Assembly (NCBI GenBank): GCA_963070105.1
Contig: OY718807.1
Span: 5,870,983 to 5,934,982, forward strand
DNA length: 64,000 nt
Reading direction: 5' to 3'
Source: Litomosoides sigmodontis
Taxonomy: Eukaryota > Nematoda > Chromadorea > Rhabditida > Onchocercidae
Shown: positions 1 through 14,800 of the stretch, piece by piece
Numbering within the stretch: position 1 is the stretch's first letter
Layout of the letters: each line of letters opens with the position of its first letter
Program-made: the position numbers and the translations under genes
Notes under the pieces: model-generated
What the model saw: the letters and a program-made list of their open reading frames with translations, nothing else
Databases searched by the model: none
Told to the model about the DNA's origin: nothing

Positions 1-570
1 GCTTGCATCATTGAAAATGCTTGGACGATTACACTGGATTGATAATGTTAGCAACATTTTTGGAAATTTTTGTAAAAATCATATAATGGCAAGTTTTCGG
101 ATTAATCTGTTGAATTTGTCATCTGTTTCAGAAGTTGATGATAAAGTATATACTAGCATGTCAAGATAAAGATGGCGGTTTTGCTGACAGACCAGGAGAT
201 GTGGTAAGTTAATATTTTACCTTATATTTACACTAGTACCCATTTTCATTGCAGGATTTGGATCTTTTTATCTTTTCATACGCCTGCATCCTTTGTCATA
301 TCATTATTTTGATAGATACACATGCATTTGCATTTTCTACAGATGCAGTAGGTTCACTGAACGACGATAGTTTTAGTATTTGAAGGAATCATGTCTGTTT
401 TTCTTTCAGAAGTGTTTTTCTAACTTACTTTTCTTTAGACTGATCCTTTCCACACTGTTTTTGGACTAGCAGGACTGAGCTTACTTGGTAGTCACAGCAG
501 CTTATTGGCAGCAGTTGATCCTGTCTTCTGTATGGGGAAAAAATGCCTCGGTGATTTATCTGTCTGTTAA
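1..570 (+). CDS. RABGGTB: Rab geranylgeranyltransferase beta subunit, C-terminal part (partial)
   Basis: Three exons read in phase: 1..46, 132..203 and 439..570 (stop TAA 568-570), giving about 82 residues; the 5' part lies outside the window. The visible segments LASLKMLGRLHWID, YILACQDKDGGFADRPGD and DPFHTVFGLAGLSLLG match the C-terminal half of the RabGGTase beta subunit almost residue for residue. The enzyme, with the alpha subunit and Rab escort protein, attaches geranylgeranyl groups to C-terminal cysteines of Rab GTPases in the cytosol. The His of DPFHT corresponds to the third zinc ligand (His290 in mammals); the Asp and Cys ligands would lie upstream of the window. The ending VFCMGKK is the usual C-terminal strand, so the protein is not truncated at this end. 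Confidence 0.95.
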
Positions 571-2617
571 AAAATAGTGTAGATAAACTGCTTTATTCTT
601 TTGATAAAATGATGCATTGTTATTGTCAAAAACTTTGCTGTTCAATGTTCATTGTAATGCTTAAAAATTTTCCTTCTTTTTTCTTTTCAAAGTAAATTTG
701 ATTTCTAAAAGATCTTTACATGAAATTCGAAGTTGCATTGCTGGGCTCATTTTAATTTTCCGAACGAACAGTATGCAAAGGGTTGAGGAATACTTTTCAT
801 TGTACATCATATTTGTTTTTCTGACGGAATAATGAAAATTGTATTGTATTTTAAACATTAAATAAAGCAACGAAGAAGAGAAGGAGTTTTCGAACACTGC
901 TCACTTTTAAAAATTTCAAAAAAATTCTAAAATAGGATCAATGTGTTGTGTGCTGTATTGAAGGGAGCGGAATGAAGTGAAAAGTGGGTAATTAGAGGTG
1001 TTACAAGAATGTGCCTTGTCAGCGTGTTGCATACGCATTTATAACCAATACAAAAAGCCCTGTATGTTTAATGGGAATGTAATGCAGCACGTGTACTTGC
1101 CCTAAAATAAAATTGATAGCTGTGGAGAGTTGTGGTTTTTCATTGTTCTAGTATATGTTTATATATTACATTAATGCTTCCATTGACAATAGATATTTGT
1201 GATTGATTTCTGAATTATTCCTATTATTTTATTTTTTTTTATTCTTCACTTTTAACAATTTCGTCCATTTTTTCCAAGGACTAAATTTATTCTGCAATAT
1301 CATACAAAATTCGAAGGTTTTTCTCCTGTGAATTGATTCTTTTGGTTAAATTTTGGCCTCTAAAAAACATCGCAAAGGCTTGAATTAGTCTTTGCACAAG
1401 CTATTTATTGTGCTGTAAGTAAAAATTGCGTAGATATTATTCTTTTATTAATTGCTTAATTCAATTATAATTTTGACAGTTTCAGTGTTAAAGTGTGGTG
1501 AATGTAGAACGCATCAAGGCATCCCCTCTGAAAACGTAAAATTCAAATTTCAACTAAAGGTTAGATTAGGAAAATACGTGACGGTTGTACTGAAACATCC
1601 TTCTAAATTAGTCAGAGGGTGGACAACACATCGTGTTACAGTAGTTATAGTATGTAAGAATTAAAGCGGTGTAGTCAAATAAATGAAATAGGCTGAATAT
1701 GTAGAGTGATAGTTGGACACGGAGGGAGGGTTGAGGAGGTGTCTGCATCGAAATTTAGCAATGAGGAAGGTCGATACAATTGAAATGTGACTTCCCCGTT
1801 TCAAATATTCTTGTCATCTTGGATTCATCATAGATCATTTCTTAGCATGCTCTAAGTGCACCGCCACATCACGTATCACGTGTACTTCTTTCCAATGGAT
1901 TGACAACGAAGTAGATAGATCCTCTACAAGGTATTTTTTGATTGTGCAATAAAAGTACAACAATCTAACACAGAATGAGACAGTGCTGAGCGATTCTACA
2001 GTTGAAAACGTTTTGCAAATGCAAGCTAAACTATGCGACAAGGAAAAATTACAAACACCCAGAAGTTGTAAATATAAAACTACCGTAGTAAAAGTTGAAA
2101 TTGGAAGTGCTATAAATGGAAAGATGGATAAACTGAGGAATAATTGTATGGCGAGCTTTCATCACCCATCAGATTAATGAAATGGAAAAAATCACGAAGT
2201 ATTGATGTAGTAACGTGACATGATTCATTAGATCTTCTTAGAGAAAAGGTAACTAATAGCTGAACCTTCTCGGAGGGTATCTTTCAGCTGCGTAAGGAAG
2301 GTAAGCAACCTTCCAGGAAGATATGATATCACACTAAAAATACAAGCGGAAATAACGCAACAAAGCAAGATGATATATATTCAACAAAATGGGAGATGTA
2401 ACGTTTGTTACCGTAAGACTTTAATGGATGGATGATTTTCTTAGAGAGAGAGAGAGAGAGCGAGAGAAAGAAAGAAAAGAGGACAGCAATTTTGGTAGTA
2501 GCTGCGCTCAGAACGACTCCGCCCAACTGTAAGGAGAAATTCAGTTTGATTGCATGAGATGTGTGACGTACGGCTCCTGTAGACGTTTTAGTGATAGAAG
2601 TTTGCTAATGATTCCTG
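571..2617. other. Intergenic: RABGGTB 3' UTR and upstream region of the bHLH gene
   Basis: An AATAAA at 861-866 is a good polyadenylation signal for the preceding gene. The rest is AT-rich with short ORFs (for example at 1452-1664 and 1983-2177) that have no family resemblance and no supporting splice structure. A purine tract (AG)9 sits at 2443-2460 and runs on into GA/AAAG-type repeats to about 2480. The stretch just before 2618 probably holds the promoter of the bHLH gene, but no specific site can be assigned. Confidence 0.6.
2443..2480. repeat. AG/GA microsatellite
   Basis: Nine AG dinucleotides followed by an imperfect GAGAAAGAAAG tract. It lies about 140 bp upstream of the bHLH start codon. 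Confidence 0.9.
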
Positions 2618-3916
2618 TTGGAAATGTCCTCCTCCTCCTCGACGCTATCAGCAAGCTGGCAACAGCGCTTCTGCTACACATCATCGTCAACTGCGCCTAG
2701 CAAGAAATCCGCTAATTTCACAACCGTAGCTACAACTGCCAATTACGCCAATCAACCGAGCCTGTACTGCGATCACTCTGATGAGAACTTCTCTTGGAGT
2801 CAAAAGTAATTTCATCACAAAATTATTCCCCCTCTCTCTCTCTCTCTCCCTCTCCAGTCACTCACAATAGATGGATAAAATTCGCTGTCAGAATTAGCCG
2901 ATGTGATGACATTTGAATAAGACAATTTCGCTTTCTTGCAAAAATCAATTTCTAATATTTGTAAATGCACCTATGTATAGCTAATCAATTTTTATTCAAA
3001 GGTTCACCTAAACATTCGTACTTTTTCGATTACTATTTTAATCGGAAATAGATAAATTGATAATTCTTGTGATTAATTGAAAAAAGTTTAATATAAAATT
3101 TTGTCAATTTTACACAAGCTTTCCCTTCTAATTACTACTATCCTCATTACCTCTAACAGTTAGTTAGTGGTGCCTGAAGTGATCAGTGTGCTAAATTACT
3201 ATTTATGATGATGTGAGATTCACAGCACTGGAGAACTCTGCGGAAATATTTCAGTTACATTAGAAAACACGAGGAAATGAAACAGTTGAACACAACAATA
3301 CCGCGGAAAAATAAAGGTGGTGCTCGACGATACAAAACACCAAGCCCACAATTATTACGGATGCGACGTCAAGCTGCGAATGCACGTGAACGACGACGGA
3401 TGAACAGTTTAAATGATGCATTCGACAGGGTTAAATTCACTATTTATAACTTATCGCACAGAGCTCTATAAAAAGCATGAGTCATCTTTAAGAATAAAAA
3501 TTTGAAAAAATGAGTAGGCAAAGTGAGATCAAGAAGAAAAAAAAACCGTTTTTTTTTTAAAAAAATAAAAGTAGCATTAAGCACATTTACCTAATGCTCT
3601 GTGCTTCGAAGAGTCTGACGAAATAAGAGAGGCAAGTTTCCAAGATAATTTCATCGATGAATTTCATTTGTTACAAACACAAAATATTACCATCCCGTCA
3701 CTGTTGATCAGTTAAAAAGTAATTATCTCATCGCTTAGATCAACCAACAGTGTTATTAGACATTAAATGAATGCTTTCATCAAACTGCTTGTGTTTTAGC
3801 TGCGAACTGTATTGCCATCAGTGGGCACCGGTCGAAGACTGTCGAAATTCGAAACGCTGCAAATGGCACAGCAATACATTGATTGTTTAGCAGAATTGTT
3901 GAATAAGCCACGATGA
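2618..3916 (+). CDS. lin-32: Atonal/LIN-32-family bHLH transcription factor
   Basis: Exons 2618..2805, 3255..3429 and 3800..3916 join in phase (159 aa; an in-frame ATG at 2624 is an alternative start). The C-terminal two thirds is a complete bHLH domain: basic region [20 protein letters not shown], then the helix-loop-helix ending [20 protein letters not shown]. The basic region residues N-A-R-E-R-R-R-M and the KFETLQMAQ helix 2 are typical of the Atonal superfamily; among nematode proteins it is closest to LIN-32, a proneural factor that binds E-boxes as a heterodimer with an E protein. The protein ends only four residues after helix 2, as LIN-32 nearly does. The N-terminal exon is Ser/Thr rich and unconserved. 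An AATAAA lies at 3939-3944, 23 nt after the stop. Assignment to LIN-32 rather than another Atonal relative is by inspection only. Confidence 0.88.
2832..2848. repeat. CT microsatellite in bHLH intron 1
   Basis: Short (CT)n run near the 5' end of the first intron of the bHLH gene. Confidence 0.85.
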
Positions 3917-5205
3917 GCTGCTCTCTACCTTAGCTGTAAATAAATGCTTCTTCTCAACAACTGATTGCTCCAACGGTTTGACATATCAGCAGTGTTCAGG
4001 CAGCTGTGATAGCATCACTAATTATGCAACGATCGCATTAGAGCGAAAAACTCACTCGACTAACTGGTCGAGTAAGACAAACGTCTCACTCAGTTTGCTG
4101 CCTGTGAACTGTGTGAGCCAACCGTCCTAGAATTATCAGCACCTAGCAGCAGATGGTTCCAGAATGAATGTTGCAACATTACTTTAGATGGCAAGTTGCA
4201 CTGAAGTCATCAACAATACATTGAACAGAAATATGCTAACCTTTCAACTGGAACTTACTTTAACTAGTCATTTGCGGCTAGAGAAAATTAAGTAATAAGT
4301 AGCATATGCTACACATAATTAAGCTAAACCTGTACCCGCCATTTAAGCAACTCCCGGGCCTTACCATATCACCGCGATGTGACACTTCGAGATAATCACC
4401 ATTTTCAAGCATTCAAGCAAAAAAATTAGGGTTAAGTGCTTTTTTTTTATGTTTTGTCGCAGTGCAATAGGAATGTCAGTTGCTGTGATCGAATAGATTC
4501 CTGGGAGCTTACCAGGGCGGTTTTATCCTTTGATGTAAATGGTGTTAATTTTATTTATTTTCTTTTTAATTAAACTATTTCAAAACAGCGCTGGAAGCAT
4601 TAAAGGTTTCTTTGTGTTCCTCCTACTGCTGCACTTCAAAAATTGCTCATTTCATTCGTCAAAAAATAAAACTTTCCCCACAAATTCTCTTCTTCCTTTA
4701 AGGAATGGAAATTTTTTATGAATTTCATACAAATGAAATGGTCAAATAAGTACACTTAAGACATAATGACCTAATTAGTCATTCAATTTGGATCATTCCT
4801 GCAGGGATTTCGTCCCATAAAGTACACCTCCTCCTTTTTTTGCCTGAAATTGTACCTTTGAGACTTATCCATTTATTATATCAAATGGTCACTTTCCTAC
4901 TTTTAGTCCGCCATTTTTCTCATTTGATCTTTAGCGCATCCTACTTTTCTAAAGGCATCATTGCTCCGACATGTTGCGGGAGCCTCTCAAGCCTATTTCA
5001 AGCGCATTCAGCAGTACATGCGACGTGATTTTTGTTCATCACATCCGATTCTTCCCTCGTTGCTTTTGTCTCGATTACTTCAAGCTACAATTTTGGTTTA
5101 GAGTGTTAATGAGGCAAGTAAGCATTGATGACAATTTCGGTGGAAGCGTTGTATTTGTTGTGAGTTAATTTTGCGATTTCCGCCGCAACAACTGCTTGCT
5201 TGCTT

Positions 5206-5243
<38 letters not shown>

Positions 5244-6066
5244 ACGCTACTGTTTATTGACGCGCTGAATTGTTCCATGAGGTTCGCGTAGTAATTATGT
5301 GATAAGCCATTATTAGTAAGGAGCAATATTGTGAAAGCGTAGAATGAGATATAATTACATGACCGTTGACCCTTGTTTGATGTTACCTGCACATTATTCG
5401 TGATAAATCTTTGCGTGAAAAGAAAGCAATTACCATCAATAATCAAATCCGTTTCAAATGGCGGCAGTGTTACGCAATTTAAGCGCTCGGCAGCTGAAAT
5501 ATAAGCAAATTCCAGTATCCGAAAATTTAAGTTTATAAATTCCCATCTGCAATTCATATTCTTGAACTCACATTTCATTTCACTGCTAAATTTGAATTCC
5601 GTTCCCTTAAAACCGTACTTTGAAAGTTGTGACACCAAGAAATTTTCATAGGCGGCTGGCAGTTTAGCCTCCTCATTTCAACGGTTGACAACTTGGGAAA
5701 TGTGATCGACGTGGTGGAATAGTCGGTTGGCGCTGTTTGCTACTGGCAGTGAACTTTGCCTCCTCCTCGTCTGGCATTCCCTAACGTCCTGTTTTCCGGG
5801 CGGTTGCTTTGAAGGGGCATGGCATCACACTTCCTTGCAGGCCTTCCTTTAGTTGTTTTCCGCTCCTTCATTGTCGATAAAAGTTGATCGATGGGAGTTG
5901 ATCAAAAGAAATAGATACGCTATCTCTCGCTGAGGTCGCCACTACTGTTGTGATAGGCGATAATTGTGTGTCATGATTAATGGGAAGAGGCCAGTGCAAA
6001 GTGTATATGTTCAACGTGTACTTTGCAGGCCATCCGCCTATGAAACTGGTCTTTACTTTAATTTGC
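3917..6066. other. Intergenic between bHLH gene and GMP reductase
   Basis: Holds the 3' UTR of the bHLH gene and the upstream region of GMP reductase. A 7-bp stem (ACTCGAC / GTCGAGT, loop 6) lies near 4053-4072. A (CT)n microsatellite at 5207-5239 is preceded by TTGC repeats. The 157-codon frame on the minus strand at 5165-5638 lacks an ATG and includes the translated microsatellite (Arg-Glu repeats), so it is not called. Confidence 0.55.
5193..5239. repeat. TTGC and CT microsatellite
   Basis: TTGC repeats (about four units) running directly into a (CT)16 tract. Confidence 0.9.
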
Positions 6067-6068
6067 AG
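6050..6068 (+). promoter_or_regulatory. Probable spliced-leader acceptor of GMP reductase
   Basis: A T-rich tract ending TTTGCAG lies one base before the ATG at 6070. In nematodes an acceptor this close to the start codon, with no upstream exon in view, is the usual SL1 trans-splice pattern. An in-frame ATG at 5980 would add 30 residues unlike the family, which supports the 6070 start. Confidence 0.6.
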
Positions 6069-6069
6069 G

Positions 6070-8110
<2,041 letters not shown>

Positions 8111-8837
8111 TTCAGGTCTTTTGGATATTTTTATTGAATAATTTTAGCTGTACATTATCGTACAATTACTCATTATTTTGATTTTTAATTATTGGATTTT
8201 TTGATTTTTAATTACTGGTTTTGTTTCCATGCACTGTTCAAATATATTTCATTTATTTGGTTTTTCGTCTCATTAAAGTTTTTCCAAAGTTAAGCATAAT
8301 TTAAAGAAAAGTGCCTTTTCACACAATACCTTAGTATGTAGTGTATTAACGTGAGATTTTAAACTCAGCATTTTAAATGGCATTTATTATACCAGGATAA
8401 CCCTACCTTTTGTGTGCTCAAGATTCCTACTGAACCTCTCACTAAATTCTTATTTCTTATTTTCATGATTTATGATTTCTTTTCGACAAATACACATTTT
8501 GGGTTATCCTGGTATAATAAATGCAGATACACATTTTGGAACTTTTCTATTCCACTTTCCTGAAGATATGCATTTGAGTACATTTTCTGAATATAGACGG
8601 TATTCTGCAGAAGTACAGTGGTACACAATTTTTTCTGCAACGAGATTTCTCCGAGAGGTGACGTGATATCTCCCTGCTCAGATTTTCGAGGAAAACGACA
8701 TACTGGTTATACACAAAAGAAATTTATGCTGCATTGGTTTTCCCAATTTAGTCGTAAATCATTGTTTTTATCCGATCTCGTTAAGATTTACGGCATTTCT
8801 TTTTTTTCAATTCCAATAGAAAGGACTGCTGTTTTTA
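8111..8837. other. Intergenic between convergent GMPR and LEV-9-like genes
   Basis: Contains the 3' ends of both genes. The LEV-9-like stop codon overlaps a minus-strand AATAAA. The stretch also carries the 24-bp inverted repeat described separately. No gene is supported; ORFs at 8472-8666 and 8618-8869 run across the repeat and have no family signature. Confidence 0.6.
8380..8539. repeat. 24-bp perfect inverted repeat with flanking 13-bp direct repeats
   Basis: Bases 8380-8403 (gcatttattataccaggata then accc) are the exact reverse complement of 8501-8524, with a 97-bp spacer. The right arm is itself bracketed by a 13-bp direct repeat, atacacattttgg, at 8490-8502 and 8527-8539. Confidence 0.95.
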
Positions 8838-11800
8838 TTAACCGAAAAGCATACATTTTACGTCGGTAGGAGTCCAGTTACCGCTAGCTTGGCATACGCT
8901 ATAGTCGATACCAGTTAACATGTAGCCACCTTTGCATTCAAATACAACCACTTCTCGTACACTGTATTCATCCTTAACCTCTCCAACTATTACACCATTG
9001 CTTGGTACTTTCGGTGTTCGACATTTCACACCTTATAATAAAGTAAAGTTGAATTGACAGCTATGATATCAAATAAATGTTGTAAATTTATGTTAAAGTA
9101 CCGAGAAGAAAGCGAGGTATTTTTTTTCCATGTAGTAGTTAAAAATTTACTCTTACACTGCGGTATAATCCCTGACCACTCTCCATGTGTAAGACATTTT
9201 AATATTCGGTTTCCACTCAGAAAATGTGTTGGTAAACAAGAGAAGCGCGCAATACCTCCAGCCCTGAATGTTGTAACCACCGCCTTCATTTCAGAGTTCG
9301 TGATTACCAGTGGCGGGCACTGTAATGCTACAAAAAATGCCATGCGAAAATTCATTGCATTTAACCTATAGCTTTAATTAATTTCAAAAATAAAGTGATT
9401 ACTTGCAATAGGTTCTTCGTGAAGGTTTTATAGACCAGACCCTCATATCGAGCATGTCTATTTAATGTTTTAATATATTTTGCTCGTCACACAACTGATA
9501 ACTTCATATTTTGGACTGCTTATGACTAAATTCAAACCAGTTGAGCTGTGTAAGTTCTTGTCACTATCAAAGATTAGTCCGTACCTCGACAGTTTGGTAA
9601 GCTGTGAGACCATTTTCCGGGACTTAGGCACGTCGATGAACGCGATCCGTCAACATAAAAGCCACTTTCACATGAAAATTGTGCAACTGTTCCAACAAAT
9701 AAGTGAGAACTTGTGTAAATTATTCGTAAATTTGTTGAATTTGCAAGTGGTGTACATTTCATATCTGCAATAAAATGTTTTGATTTTAATTTGATTTTAA
9801 ATGTGCATTTCTTCAAGTGCAAGACTTGCTATTTCTTTTCGTGTCCAAAGATAATGAAGCTAAATATTAACCCTTTACAATGATTTTGACAGTATTTCTA
9901 TGTCCATTTGGAAGAACACAGTGGAAAAATCCTCCATCTTCAGGACGTGCTGCTGCTACAGTCAGCTACAAAAAATAACTATTATTATTTCCAAATAATT
10001 CGTTATATTGAAATTAAAGACAACTGAAAGTTTCGTTGAAAATGACAGTAAGGCTTACTTCATAGGCATCCATGCCGGATTTCCCATGCAAATGTATTTC
10101 GGTCCATGATTGAGGATACCTACGGTACGTTGTAGAAACTTCCCATCTGGGTTGTCCTTTTTTTCGAGGAAATAAACATTGAAGTCGAACCATCGTCGAT
10201 ATGCTCACCACAAGATATCCTCGTGGTGTTACAGTATGCAAGCCTTGTTCTAATTCCAAATTTATTGGCGGTGCGCCATCTGACGGAATTCAAAATTCTG
10301 AATTTTGTTACATAGTGAAAGACTGGAGTCCTTCATAAATTCATACAAAGTAGAAAATAATGATAAACGTGATGCAAACAGTAATAGTAAATAAACATAA
10401 AAGTGTAATAGCTTGTACAATAAGGCTGTATAAAAAGAGCTTCTTTCACGCACTCTCAATCCTTCAATAGGGCATGTGTAAGTTTATGATTACCGCTAAG
10501 GACCGCTAACCATTTTCGTTGAGTGGATCCAATGTGATACATTTGGGTATTTTAGGCACCCACGTACCTTCTTTGCACGTGATAACAGCGTTTCCCACGA
10601 ACTGCTGCATACCGTATTCTTGACAAGAGAAGATTAGCTCTGTACCATCTGTAAATTATTAAGGTAATAATAATTTGCAGGAAATTTACAAGAAAAATGT
10701 TTACTAAGGAATAATACAAAAATGGAAATCAGTAAAGAATTTCTAGAATGAAAGGTGACTTACCAGCAAATCGTTGATTAAAAGTGATCCGTTGTCTATG
10801 CTTGGTAGAAAACGCAATTAAGTGTGACCTCTCATTCATTCGATATTGACATGAATGTATATCTATAATTATTTAAAATGGATTTTTACACGATCAAACT
10901 AACCAAACTTTAGATTTAATGGTAAACGGGTGTAAATTTCGAGAATAGTTTACGATTTTCATATGGAAAGATAAAAAGTCATTTGGGAAAATTTTGAAAG
11001 AGCAAGCTGAAATGCTCCATTAGTGCTATGTTTTACATTCTAAGAATACTTTGATAATTTAAGAATATTATAATAATCACATCATGCCCTGACGTCACCG
11101 AATCGTTTCAATACATTTAACTTGGTTGATACTGTTGCAACGCGGGAAAGATTTTATATCAACTTGTAATAGACATAGCAATGTTAAAATAAATTTGTTA
11201 CGAAGTTGAAACCTAATTAGCAGGTTTATTATTAACAATTTTCTAACCTGAATAGCAGTGCAGCATACCAGCAGTGACCCACTTTCCTTTGTGACAACGC
11301 ATCTCCATTGTTCTAGCTTCTTCTATCAAAAATCCCACAGCACAGCCTATCTAAACTTTTTTGAAAGCAGAAAACTTGAAGCTGAAGCCATCCGTTTTTA
11401 GTAGCAATTCTAAGCACTTGATATTAGAAAAATGGCAAAAGCACTAATCTAAAATATTCTCTTGAACCACTGAGAGGGAGAGAGAAATCAATGTTAAAAA
11501 TTTCCAACCAAAACATCCTTATTGAAAAATCTTTCACATAATTTAACGAATTATTTTAAAGATTAGAAAAACCTTTAGAATAGTTCCACGAGGAAAACGT
11601 GACGTTGTTGAAACATAAGCATTTTTGATGTTAAGAATTCTGTAAGAAGAAGCAAGGTTTGGCATGTTGCACATTCCATCGGATTGTGTGGCAAACATAG
11701 CTGGTGATGCATTCACTGCAAGCAGAAATACATTTTATTTAAATCAATTAAGAAAAATGCAAGAGATAAAAAAAATTAATAAAAGTCAAAATGCAAAATA

Positions 11801-14800
11801 AAACCTGGATGATAAAAGTTTAACGGAGTTTTTTCAAATTTGCCCATTCTTTCAAATTTTATAAATTCGAAAGGATGAATATATACGAAAAGTTCTCCAG
11901 TTCCGAAAAGTTCACCTCTGGATGAATAAACCTTAATTTTTAATCCAAAAAAATATATGTTAAAAAAGTAATAATGTAATTTAAAAAATAATAATAATAT
12001 ACTAAAATAATAATAATATACATTTACCACAGGGTAGGAGACGTGTGAACCATTCACCGTTTCGACATTCGATGCCATTCGCATTACTTGTGTATCCATT
12101 GTCGACACAGATGTACTGAATTATGGTGTTTTTCGGGAAAGTGGCCTGTTGTGGGCTCATGTCTAAACGAACCAGACGACCACTGATATTCGTTGTACGG
12201 TATGCAACAAACGGCTGATAATCATTCGGACGGTGACATGATGAGGACGATGACTCTGAAGAAGTGCTAACTAACAACTTCGAAAACAGTTTTTTCCTTG
12301 GTATATCAGGAACCTCCTCTCCATCAACACTTTAAACCTTTTTAGTTTTATAATCTTCATTAGTTGCAGAAACCTAGTCTGCAACTTACTTTTAAGCAGA
12401 ATTAAATAAATTTAAATAAGAAAGAAAGATACCACCAGTCTACTGAATGTCGAAGAGACCAACCATTGTTGATGCACCGAAAATTTGGTTGTATTTCACC
12501 AAATCGACATTTTAATCGTATAACGTTAGTTTCACATATCATATCAATTTCTTCATTGTGATGCAATTCTGTCTTGTTAGAGCTGTATTTGTTGCCTTCA
12601 TCTGTTTCCAGCTTACAGCGTTCTATAGAAAAAAATATATTGCTTCGAAATATTTGCTAATGGCGTATTTCATGCTCCATACCAACCAGCTTCCAAACTG
12701 CACAAGAACGAAAATAAAATCCATACTTGGTCTGCAATATCCGATTTGCTGAATAGAGGCTCCGTAATTACACTCAAATTTATCATTACCGTGCAGTTCA
12801 TAACCACGCAAACAAATCATCCTTGCCCCACCACCGTGCAGTACAATATCACCTGATTGCAAGATTCGCTCCGACCCCACGTCAAGGAAGAAGACATGAT
12901 TACGTATCGGTACCTGACAATCATCTGTAAAATCATTTGTGAATTTGAAATCTGTCAAATTTCTCATAAAGTACGAAGCAACAACGAAATTAGTTTATAT
13001 GTTTGAGACATATCTGGGAGACATGTAATGCTTACCAGGAATACACTCTGGAACTTTTGGCGTCCATCGCCTATTTTTGCAGAATGTAATTCCATCTGTT
13101 CGTGCGCTTTCGAAATGAAAACCTTTGGAACATATTATCTAAACGGCATCCCGTAACTCAATATAATAAGATCAGTAGAAATTTTGTCCATCTCTATTTA
13201 TTTTTTCATGCATGTAAAGGGAAACAGTTTCTGTATGGTTTCTAATCAAAATCAATATTCACATGATTTAGAATAAAAATTCCCAGATTTTTTCATAATT
13301 AAAATGAATCAGAAAAAATGTAAAGCAAGGTACAGTGAGCTAAAATTAAAATCAGAAATCAGAAGACGGAACGAACCATAATTTCAGTTGGACTGTCATT
13401 ACCTTTCGTGACAACAATTTTGCGCCTGTAATCAGCTGAAATCGGTTCACATTCAGCAGAACGTCGACGTCGCATCCAAGCAATCTGTCCTTCCACTATC
13501 GGATGAGTTTGTGACACACATTTCCGCTTCTTCCGAGGCATCCAATTCCCACTTACACATGTTGCCTAGAAAATAGAACTCCTAGTAATAACTTGAAGAA
13601 AAATTGACAATTAGGAGATCAAATCTGAGAATTTCATTCGATTGAATTTGTGGTAGAGATGTTAAAAAAGCGGCTGCAAATGATGCGAAAAGAGCAAAAC
13701 GATTAATTACCTTTGGTGACCCAATCAACACAAATCCTTTTTTACATTGAAATAAAATCGAACGACCCTCTTCCACTTCCGATATATATTGTGCGTAGTC
13801 ATAAGCTCCCATCTGTCCTTCCAGCATTATTTGTCCTCCTTCCAAGATGCCAAACGTTTTAAGAGGATGCTCACACAGGACTTAAACGACATATTTAATT
13901 ATATTGTACAAAACAAATTAATGTATTCATCCTATTATATAAACGCTTTTTCGATTCAGTGCAACAAATAAGCAAAGCAAAGTATTGTGCCTTTCTTTAG
14001 CTCAGAGTAAACAAGTATGAAAAAATGATAAAAACACCTGGTAGACAGGAAAACTGTTCACCCTCACTGGACCAGTTTCCATACAAACATTTAACAGTAT
14101 TATGTGTGCTTGATGGCCGATAACCCTCATTGCATTCATATCGTGCAAACGCTCCGTGCGACGATTTTGTGAATACAACTTTGGCATTTGGTATTTTTGG
14201 TGGCCAGGATTTGCATCGTACTTGAACAGAAGTACTTTGCAAAAGTTGTGGTTCACATCAATTTTATTATTCGATATATCAAGGAGTCTTGTTAAGCATT
14301 TAATGGAATTTTTTTTAGTAAAATAAATGAAATACCTGGTATACAAGTTGGCATATGTGACCAAGTACCATTTCGACAAACTATGGTCGTCTCTACTTCA
14401 GCTATTTCATGTTTGAGGGCACACTCCACTTTTACTCTATCTCCGTGTAAAACAAATTGTGAAGGCATATGATTTACAACATGTCCATCGCTTATTTCAG
14501 GTATGTGACATCCACCTAAATTTAACAAAAAATTTAAATAAGAAAACAGTTACTCAACTAAGCTCATACTGTTCCTTTTATACTACTAGCAAAATGTTCT
14601 ACATATTGGTGGCACAGTGCGACATTAAAATGATAAAAAAGGCATTAAAGATAGAACAAATTATAGCTTGTATTTCTCAAGTTAAAACAGAAATGACAAA
14701 CAAGGCTTAATACATTACTTAGGATTACTTTCATTTAAAAAACATAGAATAAAAAAAAGCACTTAGACAAGTAGGTACTGGATGTGACCATCGCGCATCG

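Noticed and set aside
1452..2177. Short plus-strand frames between RABGGTB and the bHLH gene
   Set aside because: No shared motif, no splice sites that extend them, and base composition like the surrounding intergenic DNA.
4053..4072. 7-bp stem-loop in the bHLH 3' region
   Set aside because: Too short to be meaningful in a sequence of this length.
5165..5638. 157-codon open frame on the minus strand
   Set aside because: It has no ATG at its start (TTG only), its C-terminal part is the translated CT microsatellite (Arg-Glu repeats), and nothing in it resembles a protein family.
9054..9371. Plus-strand 105-codon frame over LEV-9-like exons
   Set aside because: It is the antisense of a CCP exon and its intron; the minus strand shows conserved cysteines and splice phase.
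13036..13565. Gene end after CCP8 with a second gene starting downstream on the minus strand
   Set aside because: Considered because the core matches LEV-9 alone, but phases join across exons 10-12 and no signal peptide or start precedes the later CCP exons. Kept as an alternative only.
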